Assembly (NCBI GenBank): GCA_034766995.1
Contig: CM068317.1
Coordinates: 13,862,755-13,926,754, forward strand
Direction of reading: 5' to 3'
Length of the DNA stretch: 64,000 nucleotides
DNA from: Acanthacorydalis orientalis
Taxonomy: Eukaryota; Arthropoda; Insecta; Megaloptera; Corydalidae
The translations under genes were made by a program, and so were the position numbers. Every line of letters begins with the position of its first letter. The stretch's first letter is position 1. The notes beneath the pieces are model-generated. The model made no database searches and had not been told where the DNA came from. It saw only the letters and a list, made by a program, of their open reading frames with translations. Of the stretch, positions 1 through 13,707 are shown one piece after another.

Positions 1-2612
1 ATTAGATAATAAATATAATTTACATATATTTTTCAATAATTTTTATTAAATATAGTGAATAAAACATTATAAACATTTATTAACAGGCTTGTAGAATACC
101 TCATCTAAATGACTAACAACTACAATAAAAAAAATAGTATTTCATTTGTTGCTAATTTCTAATACAGGTTGATTGCATAGTTTAGGAAAAAAAACAAGTG
201 TAATATTTAACAGTGGAAAGTTGCAAACTATGGAAAACATTGATTTCACCAATATCAAACAAAACTGTTTTTGTTTGAAACTTTTACTTTTCAAAGGTTT
301 ATACTGATAACTTGACACATGTAGATAAACTGCGTACTAATTTATTTAAAACAAGTCCACATGTGGATTAGCTCAAAATATTTTCATTTTTGTAATATAC
401 AAAAAAACGAGGTAGTGAACATTAAACAATATTTGTATTCACAATGGAATACCATTATTTAATTGATGTCTATAAAATAAAATTGATTTGTAATATAATG
501 AGCAAATTTGTTTTCAAAGAAAACTATGACACTAGTTTTATAGAATAGCATTATTAACTTGAATAAATTAACTAGAATTTTATTAATATTGAATAATTTT
601 TGCAGGTAAAATTTTACATGATCAAGTATTGACCATTTTTTTTTTATAAATAAAATTTAGATTAATGGTATTACAATACTCTTATTAACGTACATGCTTT
701 ATAAATACTATATGTACGTAACAAATATACAAAATTAATAGATTTTTTATATTTAATAAACGTTGTATAGATTAGATCTTTAACATTTCATTTCACTACT
801 TATGCCAATGGTGGTTATATCAGAGTAAAGTAAATACTTTTTTTTCTAATGTCGAACATTCTCCTGTTTTACATGTTGAAAAATATCTATCTGAGATCTC
901 AATCAGTGGTATCAGTACTGATAAACCGGAGCCTTCGGTTCATGTAATTAATTTACAAATATATTTTTCTCGTAACAAACTAAAAAAATTTTAATAAAAT
1001 ATTTCGATTTCGAATTAACAAGATCAAATGTATATGTTTCATTTATAAATTTTCACATTCCCATATATGTGAAGTTATGAAAAATTATTTGAAAAAGCAT
1101 ATTGCAGTATAAACAAATTAAGCAACAATTATTTTAGTATCAATATTTCAAGCTTTCATAACTTCAGAACAATTAAACTATTTTCTTTACCTTAAAGAAA
1201 AAATTCAACACAGTTGTATAAACTTTAATTATATAACATATGGTAGGTTAAGGTAAACATATAGTGTCAAATTACAATTTTGCTACACAGGTACAGCAAA
1301 GGCACATTTAAATTTTAATTTATATGTAATAAATTACTTTTAAAAGAACAATCACTTTTTAAAACATTGATATGTGTAGTCAGTCACAAAAGGCACATCA
1401 AATATAACTATGTAAGTTTTATTATTTTTCACTCTTAATTACTCTGTATGAATATTTCAAACATGAAGACTGAACAATGATTATATTCCAGTTGTAAACG
1501 TTTCTTAGAATATTGAATTAGTTGAATTCATAAAACCAGATAAAAAAAATTATAATATTTTCTATCACTTGATTCGAAAATAGTAAAAATAAATAATATT
1601 TTTTTGATAAATCAGAGTACTCAAGTAGATTTGATAAAATAATAAATTGAATCCTATGTCATTGAGTTATCTACATTAGTATTTGGAAAGAAATTTCTTA
1701 CTTTAAAATTGTATTTAATTGAAGTATACTAACAACCATTTATCGTAAAACAAATTACTTATTTTTTTATTTGAAATTGCTTGTAATAATACAGACGTTT
1801 TTATGCATTTAGCTATATTTTGACAGTTCATAAATTCATGATAAAGTTTTATTTCAAATTGAATTATCAAATTTTAAATATACATTAAATACACTGTAAA
1901 TTTGTTTTATAATTTACTAATACTTATGTATTTACAATTAAGTGATTCATTGGTTGATCCAAATGTTTAATGAAAGTATAAGCAGAGAATTACCTAATAA
2001 AAAAAATAAAATTAATTAAATTGTATGTTTATCCATAAACTTTTTCCAGTAGTTTATGTTAACAAATCACAATAAGAACAAATAATATATGATAACTATA
2101 GTAATACATTTTTATGTGTTTTATATACATTTTACGCAATAGCTACATGCACAATAATTTGTATATGTACACATGCACATACGCATCTAAGATTGTATCT
2201 TAAACATATTGATTTTTTTTTTATTTATATAACATTTTTAATATAATAATATTTTTAATGAAATTTAAGACTTAAAAAATTCAGATTCAAGTTTGCAGCT
2301 ATTTTGAAATGATTTCTGAAAAACAGGTGTATATCTCGATGTAGTACGTATAAATGAATTTTAATGAAAAAAAATAAAAATGTCATATACAAGATAAAAT
2401 GATCATTTAACAGATTTCATTTCATTTTATTTTCTGTATAGTTTGCAAAGTTAACAAAACTAAAAAAATATATTAATACATGTATGTATTTTTTTCCAAA
2501 ATGAATCACAATAATGAGAGTGTAATAATAAAAATGTGCGTCTTTTTAATGATCTAGACTTAATCAAAAACAATTTTTTAAGTAAATAATCATGACTCAT
2601 AATCAAAAGTAG
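1..2612. other. Gene-free AT-rich DNA downstream of Merlin
   Basis: I see no supportable exon, RNA gene or mobile element here. The stretch is AT-rich with short A and T runs. A TTTATT at about 2427-2432 would read AATAAA on the minus strand and could serve as the Merlin polyadenylation signal, but this is only a motif match. Confidence 0.5.
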
Positions 2613-5600
2613 CTAAAGTTCTTCGAAGAATGCGACGCGTGCTTTTGTCGAGCCGGATTTTACTTTGCGTAATGTAGAATATTTTGTTTCCCCGAGTCGA
2701 ACTTGTTCTTCATGTAAATGATCTAATTCAGACTGCTTCTCACCGACTTTCAAAACTTCAATTTCAGTACGTAACTCGCGTAGTTGATTTTGTAAATGTT
2801 TTGATTTTTCAAGATATTCAACTCTGAAATAATACATTAATTATACATAAGTAAGTGTAAGCTAGTACAGAAATGAAGTTCCTATAAAATACAATTATTT
2901 AACCCTCTTAGTACTTTAGAGCTAATACATCTGCACTCCATTTTTCCCGAGAGATACCTTGAGCCGATATATTGACTTTCTTTTCAATTTTTAAAAATTT
3001 TTTATTTTCAATTTTATAAAATTAATTTTTGTTATAGAAAATATTTCCACTGAACAGGTATATACATGTTTCACCAAGTTTCGTCACAGATAAACGCAAA
3101 TACCTGAAGTTTCTATTTATATTATTAAAATACATATATTTTTGTATTCCACCAAATACAACTGTTTACATTTCCTTTTTTCATGAAAAATATTCTTTTT
3201 CTTTCTCTTATGTAAAACTACATACATTTTACAATAAAATACAAAAAAAGCATGAAGTTATCTTTATTTTTCAGAAAAAGATGTTAAAAATGCATATTCA
3301 AAAATGCACATTTTAAAAGGTATTTTTGGGTGGTACATAAAAAAGTTGTAAGGTAGTAAAAGGGTTAATTACACAATGTATCACATAAAAAAACAATTAT
3401 GATTATATACCTTTCTTTTTCAATTTCAAGAGACAGTTGCTCTACATCAGCATCAACCATGAGATCATACGAAGTTAAATCTGGTGGTGCTATTGTACTT
3501 GCAGGTAAATCCAAGGGTAAAGACTGTAATTCTGGACTTGATAACGGTGAAGACAGTGGAGATGAAAGATTACTCGCAGGATACAGCGATGTAACAGACT
3601 GCAAAATATGCACCTTAAAATACAAATCATAAATATTTAAAAACAAAAAGAAAAAACTAAATTGTTTAGATACATGATTATGAAATGTATGACTAAAAAA
3701 AAAGTTTTCCATTACTCACGTTCATGTTTGTCGGAGGGGGTGTTGCACAAGCATTACGACTTAAAAAGTCAAGAAGCTTCTCTTTAGCTTGCTTTTCTGC
3801 CACTCGAGCTCTTAATAATTCATCTTTCAAGCGACAAGCCTCAGCTGCCCTTCTTTCAGATTCTTCGACTAGTCTTGCAGTCAGTAACTCTGCTTCCCTC
3901 GTTTTACGTTCTAAATGAACCTAAATTATTATATTATTTTAATAAAAAATTCAATTGTACATCATAAGCTCTGTAAATGTTACAAACTTTTTCTTCTTCA
4001 GTTTTCATAGCATTTAATCGTACTCTTGCAATTTCTTGTTCAGCTTCATTAGCTTTCTGACTTAAAAGCATTGCTTCTTCTGCTGCTACCCTGCTTTTTT
4101 CTGCTAACAATTCTGCAGTTTCCTCAGAGCGGCGCTTAAAAAAAATCAAATATGTATCAAAAGATTATATGATGCCATTTATTTGAGAGGGTGGACAGTT
4201 TTATCAAAAAAAATGATGTTATTATTTTTATATGCAATTATTTAACTGAATAACTATGAATTGTCCAGATGGCCTTTAATTTTTTGGATAACTTGCACTT
4301 TGGTCATCTACTACTAGTATCAGCTAGATTTTATAGATAACTCTTTACAACAGTATCTAAAATATACCTAAAGACAAAGATTCAAATGATGCAAAAAAAC
4401 AGATCTGCATGATAATGCATTAACAGGATCACAAGTATAAATAAATACAATTATAATTTGAATTAATGTTTCAATTCTGATGATAAAGAGATTATATATT
4501 TACTTACTAAAGCCTCATTGGCTAATCGAATTTCTTCTTGATATTGGAGAAGTCTTTGTTCCATTGCAGCTCTTTCCCTTTCTGCATTTTCTCGAAGTTG
4601 TTTTTCACGTGCAAGTCTATTTCGTTGAACTAATCTTCGTTGTTTTTCTTCTTTCGCAGCTGCTTTCATCTGCTGCATTTCCATAGAATCAGGTCTTCGT
4701 CTTCTCATAAACAAATCATGATTTCCTATGCATAAATCTAATATCTGTATAAAAAAAAATACTTTTATAAATATACCACATAACTTTATAAAATTAGCAT
4801 AAAAAAAATAGAAAATAGTAAAAAAATATTCGAAGTTGATAAATATTTTTACTTCTATTCCATTGAACTTACCAACTTATTCATACGAACTTTTCGAGAA
4901 AAAAATACAAAATTTGGCGATGATTTATCAACAGGTTTTATAATAAACTTTTTGTCGTCAAAACTTATGTGCCGTATTTCAGCCCAAGTAAATGTCATTT
5001 TGGGTTGGAGTTTATTTTCTTTTTCATAGATATTCAGACCTAATGCAGTTACACCTAACCACAGTTCTGTATCTTTCTTGTTCTATATGAAAAATAAAAA
5101 GTAAACTCGACTAGAATTTAAGAATATTTATTTTATACATTGGGAAACATTTTTTAAATAGTTTAACAGCATAATTTTAATATTAACAATTTTCCTGACA
5201 CAAATTGATAATATTCTTTTATGTTTCACATAGTAGAAAATATTACTTTACTAATTTTTTGTTTTAATTTGAATTTTAAATCACAGACATTATTTAAAAA
5301 CAATTATTAAAAACACGTTGAAAAATGATTTTGTTCCATAATGAAAAATATAAACACAGAAAATAATTTTTAATTTAAACTCAGTATTTCAGTAACAAAT
5401 ATTTTTTCATATTAATATCTGATTAAGAATAGATGTGACAACATTTAAAAATTGTTTCCTAAACCTTACCGTAATAGGAAAATAATTAACACCGTACATG
5501 TCGAGATCTTGTGCAATTTTTAAATATTCCATTTCAGCTTCATCCCTCGACATACCTCGATGATCTGCATACCAAACTTTTATTCTTTCTTCCCACATTT

Positions 5601-6757
5601 CAGCTGTCATCTGATACTGATCGATGACACGCTGCGGAAGAAGTGCTTCACTTGCTAATTGACCAGGTTTATATGTAGATTCATCATAATCACCAAGCTG
5701 AAAAATATAATTTTTATCATATACTATACTAAAAGGGTAATTTTATAAATTAACTTTTGAAAACATTTTATTAGACAAAAAAATAATATTATAGTATAAA
5801 ATTTTAACATTTACTTAATCCTAAAATTTTTAAATTTTTTCAAACAAACGCAAATTAAATTAATTAAAAATTCGTATGCAAATTAGAATATAAAACCACA
5901 ACATTAAAGAAATTACTGAAATTTAAGAAAACAACTATACAAAATAATTTCAATTCATAATTCAAATATTTATTTAAAAATTTTTGTTTTTTACAATTTA
6001 TAAACTGATATAAACTGATCATAATTATTTTATAATAATTCCAATATTAAATTTTACCTTTGCTTGAACAGCATAACTGGCTAAAAGAACAGATGCTTCT
6101 GGTGGACAATATACATCCATTGATAAAATTGCTTGTTTTACTTGCAAAAAAAATAAATGCTGAGTAACTTCTAATATAAGTTCATCTGCTACTTCCTCTG
6201 GATAAAACTTTGTAAGGAACATAAATGAAGCTGGCTGAGATGGTACAACATTGCATTGATCTTGGACTAAACATAATAACTGTATATAAGACACATTCAC
6301 TATTATATCATGCATTAAATGATGACTTACCTTTTTTATCTAGTTTGACCCACAAGACGAAACCTTTTGAATCTTCATATTGAAGACCAAAATACCATGT
6401 TTCTCTTAAACCGATTGTTCTACAAACTAAATCAAATAAATCTTGTCCTGTAGATCTCCACTGAAACCCGATTTTAAATACTGTTATACATAAAATAACA
6501 TTACAAATTTTATAAATATGGGTACAAAATACATCCTTCTACTGAAAAATCCATATGCAAATTAGTAATTATTATTTTTGAAACAAACATCTATTAAATA
6601 CTATACAAAAATATTAAGTAAGGGTTTAGATAACTGCAAAGGAAAACTGTTTTTCACTGGACTTACTAACCTCTAAATTAAATTCAAGCTCAGCATCTAG
6701 AGTATATACTTTTACTGGAAACGATTTTCCAGATTTCTTTCTTCGAAAAGGAGGCAT
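2613..6757 (-). CDS. Mer: Merlin (NF2 homologue), FERM-domain tumour suppressor, 10 exons, 620 aa
   Basis: Coding exons on the minus strand, 5' to 3': 6671-6757, 6331-6460, 6058-6266, 5470-5697, 4873-5082, 4508-4744, 3988-4134, 3720-3920, 3411-3613 and 2613-2823. All junctions are GT-AG and the 1863 coding bases stay in frame to a stop. Residues about 10-300 form a FERM domain (for example [20 protein letters not shown] near residue 33). An Arg/Glu-rich coiled coil covers about 300-500. A proline/serine linker precedes a C-terminal tail ending RVAFFEEL, the Merlin-type ending, and the [10 protein letters not shown] start also fits Merlin better than moesin. In the family Merlin links cortical actin and membrane proteins to Hippo signalling, and its C-terminal tail folds back on the FERM domain. 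Length is close to other Merlins (about 595-635 aa). The start is the first ATG at the head of the FERM homology. Nothing is broken. The last intron carries a TTAA-type MITE. Confidence 0.95.
2899..3368. mobile_element. TTAA-flanked MITE (piggyBac-like) in Merlin intron 9
   Basis: The left end reads TTAACCCTCTTAGTACTTTA and the right end, read on the other strand, TTAACCCTTTTACTACCTTA. These are imperfect inverted termini inside a TTAA target duplication. About 470 bp, AT-rich, with no coding capacity. TTAA targets and TTAACCCT-type ends are known for piggyBac elements; the assignment rests on that alone. Confidence 0.7.
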
Positions 6758-7335
6758 TTTATTCTTCATTGTATTTTATAATCAGCATACAATTCAGTTA
6801 TATACATTAAAATTAAAAACATATCACTTAAATAAATTATATTCAATATGATTCAGGATTGCATAAACTTCGGAAACTAAAAATGTACGATGAAAAAATG
6901 TACAAATATAAGAATAAATTTATTAAAATAGTAGATATTTAATATCACATTTTTAGATATACATTTATTTTAAATTATAAAATTTAAAAAAGTTTAAAGC
7001 AAATAAACAAAGAACTAAGAAAACCTTTGACGTTTCGTATTAGTCAGCTTTGACTTTCTTATTTTTAGGTTATATAAAAAAAATTTAACGTTTTACGATA
7101 CAAATCATAGATGTCAGTGAACTAATAATAATTTTTCGTGGATATTTGCTTAATGTAAAATGAAATATTATCAAAAATAAATATGTATTAAAAAGCAATA
7201 ATTATTTATTATCAATTGATTCATTATTGACAAGGAAATAAAATTTAAATGGAGTTATCTATTAGGAAGTGTAATGAAAAATGTATGTATAATGTATATT
7301 TTGACATATAGTATGTTCAGATAATGAGATGATTA

Positions 7336-7340
<5 letters not shown>
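6758..7340. promoter_or_regulatory. Upstream region of Merlin; no defined motif
   Basis: This lies just 5' of the Merlin start codon. It is AT-rich and I find no convincing TATA box, initiator or 5' untranslated exon, so it is listed only as the place where the Merlin promoter must lie or begin. Confidence 0.25.
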
Positions 7341-7432
<92 letters not shown>

Positions 7433-7555
7433 TAATAGTTCAGAACGGTTATTTAGTATTTTAGTTCAATTCAACACTAAAATACTAAATGGGAGGATAA
7501 TATGTTTTTTTTTAATACTTTTGTGTAAACCTAAGTTAAATCATCTATCTATCTG

Positions 7556-7618
<63 letters not shown>

Positions 7619-7634
7619 GTATATATATATATAA
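7341..7634. repeat. Two (TA)n microsatellites
   Basis: Nearly pure TA runs at 7341-7430 and 7561-7634 with about 130 bp of ordinary AT-rich sequence between. Apparent proteins of alternating Tyr-Ile across them are artefacts of the repeat. Confidence 0.97.
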
Positions 7635-7700
7635 GAGAAGCCTTTGCCCCATGACCGCCACGCTCACCAATCCCCAGACTTGCTGCACTCGCCCACTTGT
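7635..7700 (-). repeat. Short GC-richer fragment, possible retroelement tail
   Basis: A 60-bp patch of distinctly higher GC directly abuts a (TA)n run. On the minus strand it could encode the end of a longer reading frame that runs into the repeat, as the 3' end of the RTE-like element at 39346-39520 does. No family match is recognised. Confidence 0.25.
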
Positions 7701-7957
7701 TAATTATAAGATTATACATATAACCGAATAAAACAATAAACATATTTTTTAAAACTCATTTATGTCTGTATAATTATTATCACAGGTATAGCGCAACGCA
7801 GTTGCTTCATATATGTTAACATATTTATGTAATCATTATCATAAATATATCATAACATGTTTTATATGTTATGTTAGTATGTAAATATAAACATTCTTGC
7901 AGGTAGTTTATTTTTTGTAATGTAGTTGTTTTGTCAAGTTTTTTGTGGATAATTTTG

Positions 7958-8002
<45 letters not shown>

Positions 8003-8004
<2 letters not shown>

Positions 8005-9402
8005 TCATTATCAGTCTCTGTCAATCCACTGCTAGATAAAGGCTTCTTCCAGGATTTTCCATTTTGTACAATTGAATATCACTTTTTACCACTGATTTCC
8101 AATAAAACTTAATTTCCTTATCCCACCTGTTCATAGGTCTTCTTTTTCAGTCTTTTTATATTCTTTTGTTCCTAATTAATAATTTCTGTTGTCCATTAGT
8201 TCTCTTCTTTTCTTGTAACATGCCCTGCCCATTTCCATTTCAGACTCTTTATTCTTCTTATAACATCTATCACTCCTGTCTCTTTTTGTATCCATTCTTT
8301 TCCTATCTCTTCTTGTTCCTAGCATGCATCTTTCCATACTTCTCTGTGTTGTTTGGAGTGTTTGATGATTTTGGTGTTAAGCACCCATGTTTTGCTGTCG
8401 TAGGTAAGGATTGTTAGAATACATTGATTAAATACTTTTGTCTTCAAACAGAGTGGAATTGTTGATTTAAATATCAAGGCGTTTCGTCCAAATGAGCTCC
8501 ATCCTATTTTTATTCCCCTGTTTATTTCTTCAATGAATGATCCATCTTTGTTGATAAACCGGCCTAGATAAACATACTTCGTAACTTCTTCTATTTCTGT
8601 TCCTTTTATTCCAATTTTTTTCGGGTAGACTAATGCATTGTACAACATTTTTGTTTTTACGTGGTTCATGTTTAGGCCAATTTTTTGACTGGCAACATCT
8701 AATTCTTCTATTCTTTTTTATAGTTCTTGCGGGGTACTTGCGAAGATAACAATATCAGCAGAAAACCGGAGGTGACTTAATCTTTCGCCTTTTATTTCGA
8801 TTCCTTTGTCCTCATAATTTTGACAAAATTGCATCTCCCTGTCTTATACTTTTCTCTATTTTTATCTTTTTTGTTTCTTCTTGTAGCTTCACCGTCGATG
8901 TTGCATTCCTGTAGATGTTATCTATAAACTCGATGTATGTGTCCTCTCTGTCGTGGTTCTTCAATGCAGATATGACCGATGATGTGGAAATAGAGTTAAA
9001 AGCCTTTTCGTAATCTATAAATCCAAGACATACTGGTATTTGGTATTCATTTGATCTACTAATTACTTCCCTCACTACCTGAATGTGATCTGTTGTACCA
9101 AATCTGCTTTGAAATTCTGCTTGTTCCCTTGGTTAAGTAAAATCTAGCTGCGCTTGTAGACATTTTGAAATTATTTTTGTAAAGATCTTATATATTGTAG
9201 GTAGTAGACTAATTGGTTGATAATTTTCAAATCTTCTTTATCTCCTTTCTTGTGTAGGAGAATTACAGTGGGTTCATTCCATTTATCTGGGATAGTTCTT
9301 TTTTCTATACACGATGTGAATATGTTGGTAAGAACTTCTTCAGTTTTTTCTCCTACCAGCTTAAGATTTCTACTATTAATCCATTATTCCCTGCTGCTCT
9401 TC
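8003..9402 (-). pseudogene. RTE-like non-LTR retrotransposon, reverse transcriptase relic
   Basis: Minus-strand frames at 8812-9075 and 8319-8669 carry reverse-transcriptase blocks. One has a GFIDYEKAFNSI-type palm segment followed by IRQGD. The other is the downstream YLGRFINKDGS / INRGIKIGWSSFGRN block typical of this group. Stops and frameshifts separate them, and the 5' part (endonuclease) is missing. The 3' end (8003-8080) matches the end of the copy at 39346-39520 and both run into TA repeats. It lies between Merlin and PEX12 and is bounded by (TA)n on both sides. Certainly dead. Confidence 0.85.
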
Positions 9403-9576
<174 letters not shown>

Positions 9577-9648
9577 GTATGTGGTATATGTGTGTAATCC
9601 TGAACATATTTTCTAAGTATTCATCTTAATATATTCTTTTTAGAAATA

Positions 9649-12503
9649 ATGGCTGAAAAAGGAGCTCATATTACAGCAAATTTACAAAATAGACCGTCCA
9701 TTTTTGAAATTATAGCACAAGATTCCTTAGCAAATACTTTACCACCAGCATTACAGAAAATTGCAGAAGTAATTATATCAGTTTTATAACATTTGATGTT
9801 CAAAATGAAATACTATCATTTAGTTTTTAGCAACAAAAAATCCAGAATATCATGGGTGGTTATTAACATGGTTTGATGAAATATATCTAGGATTGAATTC
9901 ATTAATACAGTATCATTACATTAAATTTCATGGTAATTATATTAACAATTAGTGTATTTATTTCATAAAAATTGTAAAGAACTTGAAATGTTTTAAATAT
10001 ACATTTACAGAAATAAAATAAAGGTTGCCCTTAAATTATATATTGTTTGTTAATAGATGCGTCTTTTGCTGAAACATTCTATGGTCTATGTAGAGTTTCA
10101 TATAATTCACAAAAGTTATCTGTTAGAGATAAATTTACTTCATTGGTCTGCCTTACACTGTTGCCTTATTTTAATAAAAAATGTGAACGTTATTCATATA
10201 GGTATAAACTGCAATACCTTGATGGATTATTACAAGAAAATGTAAGTTAAATAATAATTGAGATTAGAGAGGTTTACATTATTTTATATATAATTTCAAG
10301 TTACTGAAGTAAGTATTATTTTAGAATTTGAAAAACAAATTAAAATGCATTTTCCCGCATATATATACAACTTTACATATTGTGTGGGGAATTTCTCAAA
10401 TGGCACATTATTTACAATATATGTCGGGTCAAACACAATATCATTCTTTGTTGTTACGATTACTAACAGTGACTTTGACACGTATGGAAAGAGAAAATAA
10501 TACATTTTCTTGGTCTTTTTTATGGAAATGTATATTGTCTAGAGATTGGAGGTACAGTAGATAATAAGTTTTAGTTTTTATGTTTTAACTTATCTGTATA
10601 AAAGGTATTTATGTATTGAAATATTTGTGTTTTAGTTCATCTACATCTCCAGTAAAATTATTAGGGTTAGGATTAATTCATTTTATGGAATTGGGAGCGT
10701 TTTTTGTACAGTTTTTACAATGGTGGAATGCTGAAAGAGTACAAGTAGATTTAACAATACTGCCTGTACCAAAATGTCCAATGGTATTATATACTGTAAG
10801 TGAACAAAACAAATATAAAAATATACTTTCCTTTTAGAGTGACCCGCAATCAAATCAATATAAAGGCATATGTCCAATTTGTATGCAGTCTTGGGTTATT
10901 CCTACTGTTCTTCCAGTATCAGGGTAAGTTTTAACAATTATATTATTATGTATTTTTATAATTATATGTAGATGTTTTTATGTTTTCAAAAATGTTATGT
11001 TTGGATCAGTACCTGATATAATCAATTTCAATAGTCCTTATTATATTTTATTAAAATCAAGAGCTTCATATATGAGTACTGATTAAAAATAAATTGTTTT
11101 TTGAAAATTTAACATCTTAGTTTATAATTACAAAAAGAGAATTGAAAAGAAAATATGTAGCAAAAAAAATATGAAGAGAAAAATGTACAAAATTCGCAAA
11201 TGATATAGCTGTGCAATTTCATATAATCTAAATATCTACTTTTTATCTAGTCTCAGAACAATATGATTTTAATTCATTTTTTATTTAGTAAATGTACTTC
11301 AGTGTGGAAATTTTTAAATATTTGTGAATATTTTTGAAGATGGGTTATCAAAGAAGTATTAAAGAACAAGAGTTAATAACATTCCATTTTAAAAGTGGCA
11401 AAGGTTAAACAAGCATTGCAAAAATAATAAAAAAAGTGTTTCTATTGTTCAACATATCATTAAACATTTTGCACATAAAAATCATTTAAGTAATATATCT
11501 AGAAAGGTTTCCAAAAAAAATTTCAGTGAAACTAATGGATAGTGAATAGTGCATCAAGTCCAAAAAAATCCAAAAGTGTTATGAAATTGACAACAGAAGC
11601 CATGCAACAGTTGGAAAACAATGCCATCCTGGAATGATTTGTAGAATACTGCAAATGACAGACATCCATGGCAAATGAGCAGTTGAATAATGTTTTGTAT
11701 GTACGAGTATTGTGGAAGTCATGTAATGGTGTGGGGTTATATGGCCAGTAGTGATGTTGGTAATTTATATTTTATCAGAAGCAATGTAGATAAGGGCATG
11801 TATGTTAACATTCTAAAAGAAAATCTGAAAAATAGTACTGAAAAATTAGGCATCAGAAATACCTTTCAATATTATCAAGATGGTAACCCAAAACATGCTG
11901 CATATAAAATAAAGTTGTGGTTACTGTATTATGGAGGCCACATGTCATAAAAAAAACATACAATCACCTGATTTTAATATTATTGAACACTTGTAATATT
12001 TCAAACAAAAACGGCCTAAAGGACCCGAATCTAACAAGTATTCGCTAGAGTACATCTAAAAGAAGTAGAATTCATGCCAAAGTGACTTGATAATGTTCTT
12101 AAAACGAGAGGTTGTTCAATTAAATATTATTTTTTTTAAAAAAAACGTTCTATTATAGTATTATTTTTTAAAAATTTTTGAATCCTGTAAGTTGTGACAT
12201 GAATTTTATACATTTTTTTTATTGCTTAATGAATTTAAAAAAAGTAGATTTATTTTAAATCAAAACTCATTTGTGAAGCTCCTAATTTTGATAAAATATA
12301 ACATGAACAAAGTATAAAATATAACATGGGATTTTTAATATATAAATTAAATCTAATATTTTATATACACATGTAACTTCTTTTGTTATTACTTTGTTTA
12401 TTGCATTGCCTTTATGTAAAAATTCAATGTAAAATTAATTTGTAAAATGTGTCTTATAAGAAAGTACATTTTGAAATATATAAATTTTCTCTCTCTCTAT
12501 ATA

Positions 12504-12571
<68 letters not shown>

Positions 12572-12895
12572 CTCCTAATTTTGATAAAATATAACATGAA
12601 CAAAGTATAAAATATAACATGGCATTTTAAATATATAAATTAAATGTAATATTTTATATGTACATTTAACTTCCTTGGTTGTTTTGCATTTTTTTTATGT
12701 AAAAATTCAATGTAAAATTAATTTGTAAAGCATATCTTATAAGAAAGTACATTTTCAAATATATAAAATTGTTAAATATTTAACTTATATATTAGTCAAA
12801 GATCAATTATTGTATGCCATAAACATAAATGATTGAGTATGCTTGATAAAAGTGTTTATATTTAGGTATAGGGAGTAGAATACATCTTTCTCTCA

Positions 12896-12987
<92 letters not shown>

Positions 12988-13206
12988 AGATATATATTGA
13001 GATATATTCTGTATAAAATAAAAAGTGAACTATGCATATGTATATTTATGTAACATAAAAACTGTCTTACAGATACAATTAATTTTTATTTTAGATACGT
13101 ATTTTGTTATCGTTGTTTAATAAATCATTTAAAAAGAAATCAATTTTGCCCTGTCACGAAATACCCTGCATCTATTGAGGAACTAATTAGGGTGTATGAC
13201 CAGTAA
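9649..13206 (+). CDS. Pex12: Peroxisome assembly protein 12 (peroxin-12), 7 exons, 332 aa
   Basis: Exons: 9649-9768, 9824-9932, 10057-10241, 10325-10551, 10636-10795, 10838-10923 and 13095-13206 (stop TAA). All are GT-AG and the 999 coding bases are in frame. The N-terminal MAEKGAHITA and the hydrophobic central region fit PEX12, an integral peroxisomal membrane protein. The C terminus is a RING-like zinc finger with Cys 279, 282, 300, 303 and 314 (CPIC, CYRC, FCP). PEX12 RINGs normally keep only such a partial ligand set. With PEX2 and PEX10 it forms the ubiquitin ligase that recycles PEX5, so it is needed for matrix-protein import. A TTTTAG just before the start codon suggests a 5' untranslated intron. 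Intron 6 (2.2 kb) has expanded with a Tc1 relic and a duplicated AT-rich block. The gene is intact. Confidence 0.95.
11338..12115 (+). pseudogene. Tc1-like transposase relic in PEX12 intron 6
   Basis: Broken frames show an N-terminal helix-turn-helix start near 11340 and a catalytic-core segment at 11690-11950. The latter contains VMVWGYMASSDVGNLYFI and, about 55 codons on, a YYQDGNPKHAA version of the DND-type second-aspartate motif (Asn to Gly). Several stops and frameshifts; no terminal repeats recognised. Confidence 0.85.
12278..12768. repeat. Direct duplication of about 200 bp in PEX12 intron 6
   Basis: 12278-12485 and 12571-12768 are near-identical, both beginning GCTCCTAATTTTGATAAAAT, with a (TA)n tract between them. 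This looks like a local segmental duplication. Confidence 0.85.
12499..12985. repeat. (TA)n microsatellites in PEX12 intron 6
   Basis: TA runs at about 12499-12568 and 12921-12985, the second preceded by a CT run. Confidence 0.95.
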
Positions 13207-13297
13207 AAAGTAATATTACAATTAATTTCTTTTTGTTGGTAAAAATCTTGTAAAAAAAATGTAGTTTCAATGTTAAATAAGTTTATACATTTTATTT

Positions 13298-13303
13298 AAT
13301 AAA
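13298..13303 (+). terminator. Likely PEX12 polyadenylation signal
   Basis: AATAAA lies about 92 bases after the PEX12 stop codon and before the convergent prophenoloxidase gene. Motif and position only. Confidence 0.5.
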
Positions 13304-13707
13304 AATGTTGTTCATGAATACAGTAAGACTTATTAGAATCCCTATGATGTTAATCTATTTTTAAATATTTTTGGGTAAATATTTTAATTTTTTATCATTT
13401 ATTAATATGTTTTGTAAATATTTGATAGTTAAATAACTTACATCTTGTACATTTTTATTTTAAATGTTACATTTATTTTTTGTATATTAAATATACATGA
13501 CTGTTTACAAAATTGAATCAAAAATAAACAATATATTTAATTTTGTAAAAATTTTTTGTTAATAAAATTGTTAAAAGCCAGTTTATTTCGGTTATTAAAT
13601 CTCACGTTTTATGCATAAATATATTCAAATAAGGCGATTTGAAAAAGATTTACATGATTATTTACAAAATTTCTTCCTGTAAAACCGCATTTTTTATTTT
13701 ATTTATA

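Noticed and set aside
3365..3712. 115-codon minus-strand frame starting [10 protein letters not shown]
   Set aside because: It is Merlin exon 9 read through into both flanking introns; the spliced exon is 3411-3613.
7329..7634. Long open frames of alternating Tyr and Ile across TA repeats (also near 9403, 12435, 12807, 15104, 27043, 31017, 31803-32384, 33182, 37341, 39205)
   Set aside because: They are the trivial translation of (TA)n microsatellites and have no coding evidence.
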